Positions 1-5,980 of a stretch of 7,518 nt of DNA are shown here, piece by piece. Below the pieces are notes generated by a model that was not told the DNA's origin, searched no databases, and saw only the letters and a list, made by a program, of their open reading frames with translations. Origin of the DNA: an uncultured Atopobium sp. (lineage in GTDB: Bacteria; Actinomycetota; Coriobacteriia; Coriobacteriales; Atopobiaceae). How positions within the stretch are numbered: the first letter of the stretch is position 1; each line of letters opens with the position of its first letter. The translations under genes and the position numbers were made by a program. Location: the NCBI GenBank assembly GCA_937926845.1, contig CALBBS010000211.1, positions 1 to 7,518 of the forward strand, in the 5' to 3' direction.

Positions 1-54
1 AGCAGCCATATAAACTGCTACGCTATAAAAGTCTAACTTTTGGGGGTCACATCA
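1..54 (+). mobile_element. Right end of an IS3-family (IS150-like) insertion sequence, partial
   Basis: The sequence AAAAGTCTAACTTTTGGGGG (27-46) followed by TCACATCA resembles the right terminal repeat of IS150-group IS3 elements. Read on the minus strand it begins TGATGTGACCCCCAAAAGT, with the TG tip typical of the family. Just before it, the frame beginning at base 2 reads Ala-Ala-Ile-stop (TAA at 11-13), which fits the last residues of an OrfB transposase that would lie outside the window. The outer boundary is set at 54 because these elements end in CA. This rests on remembered family ends; the transposase itself is not visible, so the call is moderate. The short AAAAGT/ACTTTT inverted repeat could otherwise be a weak AT-rich hairpin. 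Confidence 0.45.
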
Positions 55-55
55 T

Positions 56-72
56 ATGCGGGCTTTTTGTTT
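56..72 (+). terminator. Possible right arm of a disrupted intrinsic terminator
   Basis: ATGCGGGC followed by TTTTTGTTT looks like the 3' arm and T-tract of a rightward intrinsic terminator, but no matching GCCCGC arm is present in the 55 bases to its left. If the insertion-sequence end at about 54 is right, the element inserted into the hairpin and separated its two arms. The left arm would then be found beyond the far end of the element, outside this window. Confidence 0.25.
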
Positions 73-95
73 AGGGTCGTGTTGTATAGAGAGCT

Positions 96-1043
96 TTAGT
101 TTTCTGAAGAAGTTTGGGGCTCTGCGGGTTTCTCGCCAAGTTCACTGATAAAGATTGCAACAAAGATAACAATGAAGCCCAGGAAAATTGTAGGGGTAAT
201 AACTTCAGCAAGGAAGATAACGCCAAAAACTGCTGCAAAAATACTGTCCAGAGAAATAATTAGTGAGGCCTGAACAGGAGCAACTGACTTCTGTGCGCGG
301 TTCTGCAAAACACCAGTCAGCGCGGTTGCAATAAGAGTGATGTAGGCAAGAGCAACCCAGGCATTTGTGGGCAGTGCCGCAAAATTGGGAACCGTTTCAA
401 AGCAAAGCGCGTAGGCAAGGCAGGGAAGGGCGCTCACACCAAGCTGCACCACCGTAAGCGTGATGATGTCGTATTTGTGAGCAAGCTCGGCAATAAGCAC
501 AAAATCAAAGGCAAAAATAATGGCTGAGAGCAATGTCATCTGCTCGCCCAAGCCAAACGAGAACGAAAAATCAGTGCCCAGTGAGATAAGACCAATGCCA
601 GCTACGCATAAAAAGGCTGCAAAAATACTGGTTCCATGAGGTTTTTTCTTTGCGATAAGCCAGTTTACAAACGGAATCATCGCACAATAAATTGATGCAA
701 TAAAAGCAGCTTTACCTGCAGTGGTATAAGCAAGAGCGCCATTTTGGAACAGATATCCTAGACCGTTTAAGATGCCTAAAAGCACGCCGTATTTGATATG
801 TGTGGCATCCAAGTGTTCTTTAAGGTTTTTTCTAAAGATGATGGCAACAATACCTACAGCAAAGACAAAACGTAAGGCCATAAGCCAAGCTGCCGAGATG
901 TAACTAATTGCATCTTTGATAACGACAAATGACCCGCCCCAGATAAGTGCGCAGACAAGAAGCGCAAACTTCCACACAAGGGGAGAAGAAGTATCTAGTG
1001 TGAGTCTGGAAGAGTTTCTAGTAGAAAGATCTGATAATGCCAC
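96..1043 (-). CDS. EamA/DMT-superfamily permease (10-TM drug/metabolite transporter)
   Basis: A 315-residue inner-membrane protein of the drug/metabolite transporter superfamily, close to the usual ~300 residues. It has two EamA repeats, about 25-155 and 168-302, each with roughly five hydrophobic helices. Repeat one opens with the typical ALIWGGSFVVIK (32-43) and contains the TTAGKAAFIASIY segment (107-119). Repeat two contains QKSVAPVQASLIISLDSIFA (251-270) followed by a FLAE segment, the family's usual signature. The C-terminal tail, GEKPAEPQTSSEN, is polar. The start is GTG (complement of CAC at 1041-1043); an ATG 11 bases upstream is out of frame, and no strong ribosome site is seen, so the start is less sure than the family. 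Substrate cannot be told from sequence; amino acids, metabolites or drugs are all possible. It is divergent from the rest of the window. Confidence 0.9.
   Translation of the reverse strand: MALSDLSTRNSSRLTLDTSSPLVWKFALLVCALIWGGSFVVIKDAISYISAAWLMALRFVFAVGIVAIIFRKNLKEHLDATHIKYGVLLGILNGLGYLFQNGALAYTTAGKAAFIASIYCAMIPFVNWLIAKKKPHGTSIFAAFLCVAGIGLISLGTDFSFSFGLGEQMTLLSAIIFAFDFVLIAELAHKYDIITLTVVQLGVSALPCLAYALCFETVPNFAALPTNAWVALAYITLIATALTGVLQNRAQKSVAPVQASLIISLDSIFAAVFGVIFLAEVITPTIFLGFIVIFVAIFISELGEKPAEPQTSSEN
126..138 (+). repeat. 13-mer repeat GGGTTTCTCGCCA, copy 1
   Basis: Exact copy of a 13-base sequence found three times in the window, always in this orientation. This copy lies inside the 3' end of the leftward EamA gene, where its complement encodes the GEKPA stretch about ten codons before the stop. 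It shares the core 13 bases but not the flanking A and G seen in the other two copies. Confidence 0.6.
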
Positions 1044-1244
1044 GCGCTATCCATTCTCGTCGAAGATAAAAGTTAAGGTATAGGTAGTGTTTTGAGAAAA
1101 TCAAACGCGTGCAAGTATACGTGATTTTGCACTTGGAACGCCCCACAAGCAGCATAAAAATGAGATTAGAAGTATACTCACATCTGCAAGAAAAATAAGT
1201 GTGTGCGATTGTTTTATGCAAGAAGATATTTCAAGGAGACTTGT
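1044..1244. promoter_or_regulatory. Divergent promoter region between the EamA and DegV genes
   Basis: A 201-base non-coding gap between two divergent starts, so it must hold promoters for both. The best rightward candidate is TTGAGA (1092-1097), 18 bases, TATACG (1116-1121). A second -10-like TATACT is at 1173-1178 with no good -35. Leftward, TATACT (1119 down to 1114) is -10-like, also without a clear -35. The 8-mer AAGTATAC occurs twice, at 1113-1120 and 1170-1177, and a small inverted repeat TTTGA-5-TCAAA lies at 1091-1105; these could be operator half-sites. Individual assignments are weak; the regional role is secure from gene orientation. Confidence 0.4.
1233..1239 (+). promoter_or_regulatory. 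Ribosome binding site that fixes the DegV start
   Basis: AAGGAGA lies 5 bases before the ATG at 1245. The frame also opens at a GTG at 1203, but that codon has no Shine-Dalgarno sequence and would add 14 residues unlike the DegV family N-terminus, so 1245 is preferred. Confidence 0.8.
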
Positions 1245-2129
1245 ATGTCCAGCTACGTTTTGACCTGTTGTTCTACGGCCGATGTAAGTGAGAAGTACCT
1301 TCAGTCACGTAATGTGAAATACGTATATTTCAACTACGAACTTGATGGTGTTCAGTGCAAGGATGACTTTGGTCGCACTAATGCACCAGCTGATCTCTAT
1401 AAAAAGATGCTTGCAGGTGCTGAGTGCCGCACTTCGCAGGTATCAATTGGCGAGTACATGGCCTTCTGGCGTCCTTTTCTGGAGGAGGGCAAAGACGTTC
1501 TTCATGTTTCGTTGAGTTCGGGCGTTTCTGGAACATATGAGTCTGCTTGCCAGGCAAAGGTAGAGATTGAGCAGGAGTTCCCTGACAGAAAGATTGAGGT
1601 TGTTGACTCTCTGCAGGCATCTTCTGGCTATGGTCTCTTGGTAGATGGTCTTGCCGATAAGCGCGATGAAGGCCTGTCTTTTGACGAGGCAGTTACATGG
1701 GCTAAAGAAGCACGTCATCGTGTGTATGGATGGTTCTTCTCTACAGATTTGACCTTCTTTGTTCGCGGTGGTCGCATTTCTAAGACAGCTGGTCTGCTTG
1801 GCGGTGTGCTTAATATCTGTCCAGTCATGGATGTTGAGGCTGACGGTTCTTTGGCCGTTAAAGAGAAGGCTCGTGGTAAGAAGAAAGCAATTGCTCGCAT
1901 TGTTGAGGTTATGTCGCAGACTGCCGAGCAGGGAAATGCTTATGCGCGTAAGGTGTTTATCTCTAACTCCGAGTGTGCTTCTGATGCTCAGGCTGTTAAA
2001 GAGCTTATTAAAGAAAAACTTCCTCAGACAGGCGATATCAATGTCTTTACCATTGGTGCAACTATTGGCGTTCACACTGGTCCTGGAACCGTAGCAACGT
2101 TCTGGTGGGGAGAAAAGCCTCGCGCTTAA
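1245..2129 (+). CDS. DegV family fatty-acid-binding protein (FakB-like)
   Basis: A 294-residue cytoplasmic protein of the DegV family. Known members bind a single fatty acid; FakB-type members present it to the FakA kinase for phosphorylation, feeding exogenous fatty acids into phospholipid synthesis. Visible family motifs are RTSQ (62-65), SLSSGVSGTY (89-98), VDS (120-122), RGGRISK (174-180) and the C-terminal GATIGVHTGPGT (271-282), with the conserved His277. Length matches the usual 280-295. The start is set by the AAGGAGA ribosome site. The following dehydrogenase begins 35 bases after the stop with no terminator between, so they are probably cotranscribed. No FakA kinase is in the window, so its partner must be elsewhere. 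The family call is firm; the exact ligand is inference. Confidence 0.93.
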   Translation: MSSYVLTCCSTADVSEKYLQSRNVKYVYFNYELDGVQCKDDFGRTNAPADLYKKMLAGAECRTSQVSIGEYMAFWRPFLEEGKDVLHVSLSSGVSGTYESACQAKVEIEQEFPDRKIEVVDSLQASSGYGLLVDGLADKRDEGLSFDEAVTWAKEARHRVYGWFFSTDLTFFVRGGRISKTAGLLGGVLNICPVMDVEADGSLAVKEKARGKKKAIARIVEVMSQTAEQGNAYARKVFISNSECASDAQAVKELIKEKLPQTGDINVFTIGATIGVHTGPGTVATFWWGEKPRA

Positions 2130-2164
2130 GATGTTACTCGAGTAGGTAAGAAAGGTCTTTAGGT

Positions 2165-3358
2165 ATGGTTAATTTTGAGTACGTTGTACCTACTCAGGTG
2201 GTTTTTGGAAAAGATACTCAGCTTCGTGCGGCAGAGCTTGTCTCTGCTCACGGAGGTAGCAAGGTGCTGGTGCATTTTGGTGGCAATCATGTGGTAAAGA
2301 GCGGCTTGCTTGACCAGATTCACCAGTTTTTAAGCGATGCCGGAATTGCTTATGTTGACTGTGGTGGAGTTGTTCCTAACCCTCGTTTAGAGCTTGCAGA
2401 AGAAGCTGTAGAGCTGGGTAAACGCGAGGGTGTTGACTTCATTTTGGCTATCGGCGGAGGCTCTGTCATGGACTCCGCTAAGGCTATTGCATATGGCTTA
2501 GCCAATGATGTCTCTCTTGAAGACCTCTATTTGCATAAGGTCAGCGTTTCAAAGGCAGCTCCTATTGGTGTCATTTCTACTATCGCAGGAACTGGCTCTG
2601 AGACCTCAGATTCTTCTGTCATGAACATTACGCTGGCTGATGGTCGCGTGCTTAAACGTTCTTATCACCATCAGTGCGGTCGTCCTTGCTTTGCCATCAT
2701 GAATCCAGAGCTCACCTATTCTGTAAGCGCTTATCAGACGGCGTCAACAGGCGCAGATATCATGATGCACACCATGGAGCGCTACTTTACGCTCGAGAAG
2801 GACGTGGCACTCACCGACGAGCTTGCCGAGGGACTCTTGCGTACCGTAAAAGAAGCAGTTCTGGTTGCTGTCAAAGAGCCAGAGAACTACGCTGCACGAG
2901 CAGATTTACTCTGGGCCTCGTCGCTTTCTCACTGCGGACTTACCGGCACTGGTCGCGTAAGCGATTTTGCCTCTCATGCAATTGAGCATGAGCTCAGCGC
3001 AAAGTATGACGTAGCTCATGGTGCTGGACTCACGGCTATTTGGGCAAGTTGGGCCCGCTACGTTATAAGTCAAGATCCAGAGCGTTTTGCGCAGTTTGCC
3101 GTCAATGTTTTTGGAGTTCAAAACAACTTCCACAACCCAACAGCTACAGGTCTTGCGGGAATTGAGGCCTGGAATCAGTGGTGTCATGCAATTGGTATGC
3201 CAACGTCTCTGGCAGAGCTTGGAATTACTCCAACAGAGGAAGATATTCTCCAGATGGCTCAAGGCACTATTGATGCACGTGGTGGACATCATGCGGGCAA
3301 TTTCATGCAACTCAAGACAGCAGACGTTCAAAAGATTCTAACCATGGCTCTAAACTAA
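2165..3358 (+). CDS. Iron-containing alcohol dehydrogenase (YqhD/butanol dehydrogenase-like)
   Basis: A 397-residue group III (iron-dependent) alcohol dehydrogenase that should interconvert aldehydes or ketones and alcohols with NAD(P)H in the cytoplasm. The N-terminal dinucleotide domain shows GGGSVMDSAKAIA (97-109) and GTGSETSDSSVM (142-153). The C-terminal domain carries the metal ligands: Asp198 and His202 in GADIMMHTMERYF, then His271 and His285 in DFASHAIEHELSAKYDVAHG. These sit at the spacing seen in E. coli YqhD (194, 198, 267, 281). The closest subgroup appears to be the NADPH-dependent butanol dehydrogenase/YqhD branch, inferred from the DFASHAIEHELSAKYDVAHG block. The ribosome site is AAGAAAGG (2148-2155), 9 bases before ATG. 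It probably shares a transcript with the DegV gene. Complete, with all metal ligands intact; the physiological aldehyde is unknown. Confidence 0.94.
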   Translation: MVNFEYVVPTQVVFGKDTQLRAAELVSAHGGSKVLVHFGGNHVVKSGLLDQIHQFLSDAGIAYVDCGGVVPNPRLELAEEAVELGKREGVDFILAIGGGSVMDSAKAIAYGLANDVSLEDLYLHKVSVSKAAPIGVISTIAGTGSETSDSSVMNITLADGRVLKRSYHHQCGRPCFAIMNPELTYSVSAYQTASTGADIMMHTMERYFTLEKDVALTDELAEGLLRTVKEAVLVAVKEPENYAARADLLWASSLSHCGLTGTGRVSDFASHAIEHELSAKYDVAHGAGLTAIWASWARYVISQDPERFAQFAVNVFGVQNNFHNPTATGLAGIEAWNQWCHAIGMPTSLAELGITPTEEDILQMAQGTIDARGGHHAGNFMQLKTADVQKILTMALN

Positions 3359-3451
3359 AGTTTCTCAAGGTAAATTTTTTATAAATGCGGGTATTATTAC
3401 TACATACGAAGTTACTGAGCCACAAAGCTCAAACGTACGGAAGGAAGATTC
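3359..3451 (+). promoter_or_regulatory. Leader/promoter region of the EIIA gene
   Basis: A 93-base gap. TATTAT (3392-3397) is -10-like but lacks a convincing -35. A small hairpin TGAGC-CACAAA-GCTCA (3416-3431) would form in the leader, and GGAAGGAAG (3439-3447) is a strong ribosome site before the ATG at 3452. No terminator for the upstream dehydrogenase is evident, so read-through is possible. Confidence 0.3.
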
Positions 3452-3910
3452 ATGAGCGGTTTTGTTAAAGTAGACAACGTTTTTGTTAACCAGAGCGCAG
3501 CGAGCCGTAATGATGTCCTGCGTTTCATTGCCGATAAGGCCCAGGAGGCTGGCGTAACTGATGATGCAGACGCTGTTTATAATGCCTTCCTAGCTCGCGA
3601 GGAAATGGGCGAGACCGGCATGACTGACGGCTTTGCAGTTCCTCACGCAAAAGACGCCGCTATCAAGGACGCAGCTGTCTTTGTCTTCAAGAACAACACT
3701 CCTCTTGAGTGGCCTTCTTTTGACGAGAAGCCCGTTGATGTTGCTATTGCACTACTTGTTCCAGATGGAGAGGCTGGCACCACTCACATCAAGCTTCTTT
3801 CTAAGACCGCTGTTCTTCTGATGAGAGATGAGTTTAAGTCTCTGCTTCGTGGCTCTAATGATCAGGAAGCTATTGCTCAGGCTATTAACGAGGGCATTAG
3901 CGAGGAGTAG
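3452..3910 (+). CDS. Stand-alone PTS EIIA component (fructose/mannitol/PtsN class)
   Basis: A 152-residue single-domain EIIA of the fructose/mannitol type, which accepts a phosphoryl group from HPr~P on a histidine and passes it to an EIIB, or acts as a regulatory phosphoprotein. The phosphorylated His is His65 in the characteristic GFAVPHAK (60-67), and the second conserved His is His112 in GTTHIKLLSKTA (109-120). Length is typical (about 145-160) and both histidines are intact. No EIIB, EIIC or sugar enzyme lies in the window, so it either serves a permease encoded elsewhere or works as a PtsN-like regulator; sequence alone does not decide. A strong terminator follows, so it ends its transcription unit. 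Confidence 0.92.
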   Translation: MSGFVKVDNVFVNQSAASRNDVLRFIADKAQEAGVTDDADAVYNAFLAREEMGETGMTDGFAVPHAKDAAIKDAAVFVFKNNTPLEWPSFDEKPVDVAIALLVPDGEAGTTHIKLLSKTAVLLMRDEFKSLLRGSNDQEAIAQAINEGISEE

Positions 3911-3922
3911 GGTTTCTCGCCA
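3910..3922 (+). repeat. 13-mer repeat GGGTTTCTCGCCA, copy 2
   Basis: Begins on the last base of the EIIA stop codon and runs into the 3' untranslated region. With its flanks it matches copy 3 over 15 bases (AGGGTTTCTCGCCAG). No coding constraint applies here apart from the first base, so conservation is not explained by shared protein sequence. Confidence 0.6.
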
Positions 3923-3977
3923 GGTTATAGGGGGCTTGACGGGTACTTTCTGTAACAATTTAACTGGGTAAAATTTT

Positions 3978-4011
3978 GGACACTCAAGCACAAACTTGAG
4001 TGTCCTTTTTT
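3978..4011 (+). terminator. Strong rho-independent terminator after the EIIA gene
   Basis: A perfect 11-base-pair stem GGACACTCAAG (3978-3988) / CTTGAGTGTCC (3995-4005) with a 6-base loop CACAAA, followed by six T residues (4006-4011). The minus-strand side lacks a clean T-run, so it acts mainly rightward. It closes the EIIA transcript and separates it from the DJ-1 unit. Confidence 0.93.
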
Positions 4012-4038
4012 GAGTAAAAAGGCGTACACTTGTACTAG
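4010..4038 (+). promoter_or_regulatory. Candidate promoter of the DJ-1/polymerase/YolD-like unit
   Basis: TTGAGT (4010-4015), 17 bases, TACTAG (4033-4038). The -35 is good and the -10 only fair. It is the only place between the terminator and the DJ-1 start for a promoter, which is the main support. Confidence 0.35.
4024..4035. promoter_or_regulatory. Perfect 12-base palindrome, candidate operator
   Basis: GTACACTTGTAC reads as GTACA-CT-TGTAC, a perfect inverted repeat. It overlaps the 3' part of the putative promoter spacer and the first half of the -10, where a bound repressor would block transcription. No regulator gene is nearby and I do not recognise the site as a known LexA box. Confidence 0.4.
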
Positions 4039-4049
4039 TTTTAGTCGAG

Positions 4050-4056
4050 AAGGGAG
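4050..4056 (+). promoter_or_regulatory. Ribosome binding site that fixes the DJ-1 start
   Basis: AAGGGAG ends 4 bases before the ATG at 4061. The open frame extends back to a TTG at 4010, but that codon lies in the terminator T-tract, so 4061 is the start. Confidence 0.7.
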
Positions 4057-4060
4057 CCAA

Positions 4061-4633
4061 ATGTTTACACCATGTACTGACAAGCGCGTTGCTGTCTTTT
4101 TTGCTGATGGTTGTGAAGAGATTGAGGGACTGAGCGTTGTTGATGTCCTGTATCGTGCGGGCATTCCCTGTGACAAAGTGTCTATCTCTGAGTCTTTGAG
4201 CGTGACTTCTTCTCATCAGGTTACTTTTCTGACAGATAAGCTGCTTAGTCAAATCTCATTTGATGACTACAGTATGCTGGTGCTTCCAGGAGGACTTCCT
4301 GGAACCACTAATCTTGAGGCCTGTGGTCCACTTATGCAGGCAGTTGATGCATTTGCTGCAGATGGTCGTGCACTTGCCGCAATCTGTGCCGCACCTTCAA
4401 TTTATGCAAAGCGCGGGTTGCTTGCGGGTAAGAAGGCCACTTCTAATCCAGGTTTTCAGCATTTTCTTTCTGAGAACGGCGCTGAGCTTACACAAGATGC
4501 GGTTTGTGTTGATGGCTCCTTTATTACCAGCCAAGGTGCAGGAACGGCTCTTAAGTTTGGCCTAGAGATTGTCCGTTATCTTGTAGGTAATGACGTGGCA
4601 GAAAAAGTCTCTCAGGGCATTGTGCTTATTTAG
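4061..4633 (+). CDS. DJ-1/PfpI family protein
   Basis: A 190-residue cytoplasmic protein of the DJ-1/ThiJ/PfpI superfamily, matching the DJ-1/YajL length. The nucleophile-elbow cysteine is Cys109 in AAICAAPSIYAKRGLLAGKK, and the conserved acid next to it is Glu22 in GCEEIEG (17-23), matching Cys106 and Glu18 of human DJ-1. LVLPGG (73-78) and SQGAGTA (157-163) are further family blocks; the usual His near 126 of DJ-1 is Asn129 here. Family members are linked to oxidative-stress protection, chaperone activity and methylglyoxal detoxification; the claimed deglycase activity is debated. It opens a tight unit: the polymerase start lies 3 bases after its stop. A strong terminator lies just upstream, so it probably has its own promoter. 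Confidence 0.93.
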   Translation: MFTPCTDKRVAVFFADGCEEIEGLSVVDVLYRAGIPCDKVSISESLSVTSSHQVTFLTDKLLSQISFDDYSMLVLPGGLPGTTNLEACGPLMQAVDAFAADGRALAAICAAPSIYAKRGLLAGKKATSNPGFQHFLSENGAELTQDAVCVDGSFITSQGAGTALKFGLEIVRYLVGNDVAEKVSQGIVLI

Positions 4634-4636
4634 GTC

Positions 4637-5980
4637 ATGGAGCCCGTTCAAAGACAGTACCTGGTCATTGATTTAAAAAGTTTCTACGCATCGGTTGAAT
4701 GTGTTGAGCGAGGCCTTGATCCTATGAAGGCCAAGCTTGTGGTGGCAGATCTTACCAGGACAGAAAAAACAATCTGTTTGGCGGTTTCGCCTGCGCTTCG
4801 TGCGTTGGGTGTTCCTGGACGTTGTCGCGTTTTTGAGATTCCAAAACATCTTACGTATGAGGTGGCTCCTCCCCGCATGGCTTTGTATGTGGAGCGCTCT
4901 GCAGATGTCTATTCGGTGTACCTCAAATACATTGCCCCAGAAGACATCCACGTTTACTCCATTGATGAGGCATTTATCGATGTAACACCGTACTTATCGC
5001 TTTACGGATGCACAGCAAGAGAGCTAGGCGAGAAGATTCGTGCAGACGTAGCAAAAACTACTGGTATCCCTGCTACTTGTGGTTTGGGCCCAAATTTGTA
5101 CTTAGCAAAAATTGCTCTTGATATTACGGCAAAGCACAGCCCAAATTTTTTTGGTGAGCTTGATGAAGAGTCGTACAAACTTAAACTTTGGAACCATAAA
5201 CCTTTGACTGATTTTTGGCATATTGGTGCAGGTATTCAAAAGCGTCTTGCGGCAATGAATATTCACACCATGGGACAGCTTGCCATGGCTCCTATAGAGC
5301 CTTTGTATAAAGAATTTGGCGTTGATGCAGAAATTCTTATTGATCATGCATGGGGCATTGAACCAACTACCATTGCAGATATTAAGTCCTATAAGTCTCA
5401 AAGCCATTCTGTTTCAACAGCACAGGTCTTTGATCACAACAGAGATACAGAAGGTGCGCGCCTCATCTTTAAAGAGATGGTCGAGGCGTTGACGCTTGAG
5501 CTTGTAACGCAAAGGCTGGTTTGCTCTTCTATTGGTATCTATATTGGCTACTCAGCAACAGAGAGCCAGATGGAAAAGCTGAGGCAAACAGGAGATTATA
5601 GAAGCTGGAGAAGACATATTCCCTCCAGTAGTGGCACTAAGAAGCTCTCTTACCCCACTAACTCTAGAGATGAGCTTATGGCAGAGGTTTTGTCTTTCTT
5701 TGACGAGCGAGTAATACCTTCGGAAAGCGTGCATCGCGTTGGCCTTACCTTTGGAAACACTCAAGAAGAAACGGGATCGGGTATTCAGACGTCGCTTTTC
5801 CAGGACAATACCGTTTTAGAGAAAGAGCGCCAGCGCCAAGATACCATCAACGCCATAAAGAAAAAGTTTGGAAAGAATTCCCTGCTCAAAGCAATGGATT
5901 TGCTTCCAGAAGCTACAGCTAGACAAAGAAACGCTCAGATTGGAGGACACCGTAGTGGAGAAGAAACCAATGAAGCCTAG
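4637..5980 (+). CDS. Y-family DNA polymerase, UvrX/YqjW (UmuC-like) type
   Basis: A 447-residue translesion DNA polymerase of the ImpB/MucB/SamB family that copies past damaged bases. The palm carries the catalytic acids Asp12 in VIDLKSFYASVE and Asp110-Glu111 in YSIDEAFIDV; Tyr17 aligns with the steric-gate position. A helix-hairpin-helix segment is at about 194-217 (WHIGAGIQKRLAAMNIHTMG), and the little-finger domain follows from about 255. QTSLF (384-388) is a good beta-clamp-binding motif. The C-terminus with RNAQIGGHRSG (431-441) is typical of the UvrX/YqjW branch rather than DinB. It starts 3 bases after the DJ-1 stop with only a weak AGG ribosome site, so translation is likely coupled. 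The stop overlaps the next gene by 11 bases. All catalytic residues are present, so it should be active. Confidence 0.94.
   Translation: MEPVQRQYLVIDLKSFYASVECVERGLDPMKAKLVVADLTRTEKTICLAVSPALRALGVPGRCRVFEIPKHLTYEVAPPRMALYVERSADVYSVYLKYIAPEDIHVYSIDEAFIDVTPYLSLYGCTARELGEKIRADVAKTTGIPATCGLGPNLYLAKIALDITAKHSPNFFGELDEESYKLKLWNHKPLTDFWHIGAGIQKRLAAMNIHTMGQLAMAPIEPLYKEFGVDAEILIDHAWGIEPTTIADIKSYKSQSHSVSTAQVFDHNRDTEGARLIFKEMVEALTLELVTQRLVCSSIGIYIGYSATESQMEKLRQTGDYRSWRRHIPSSSGTKKLSYPTNSRDELMAEVLSFFDERVIPSESVHRVGLTFGNTQEETGSGIQTSLFQDNTVLEKERQRQDTINAIKKKFGKNSLLKAMDLLPEATARQRNAQIGGHRSGEETNEA

Noticed and set aside
1..55. Possible tRNA 3' end or other small RNA at the left edge
   Set aside because: There is no GGTTCGAATCC-like T-arm or acceptor pairing; the insertion-sequence end explains the sequence better.
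1203..1244. Upstream GTG start giving a 308-residue DegV protein
   Set aside because: There is no ribosome site at 1203, whereas AAGGAGA is correctly spaced before ATG 1245.
1443..2075. Long minus-strand open frame of 210 codons opposite the DegV gene
   Set aside because: It is antisense to a clear DegV coding sequence, has no recognisable motifs and a Cys/Leu/Asn-rich, non-protein-like composition.
3607..3734. Near-matches to the complement of the 13-mer (GGGCGAGACC at 3608, GACGAGAAGCCC at 3722)
   Set aside because: They lie in EIIA coding sequence with two or more differences and fall in common codon runs (GEK, DEKP), so chance is likely.
3936..3964. Promoter-like TTGACG-17-TTTAAC upstream of the terminator
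   Set aside because: The -10 is poor and any transcript would meet the terminator at 3978 almost at once; an attenuator cannot be excluded, but no alternative antiterminator pairing is evident.
3752..4252. Minus-strand frame of 166 codons crossing the EIIA end, terminator and DJ-1 start
   Set aside because: It runs through a strong terminator hairpin and two genes on the other strand, and no domain is visible.
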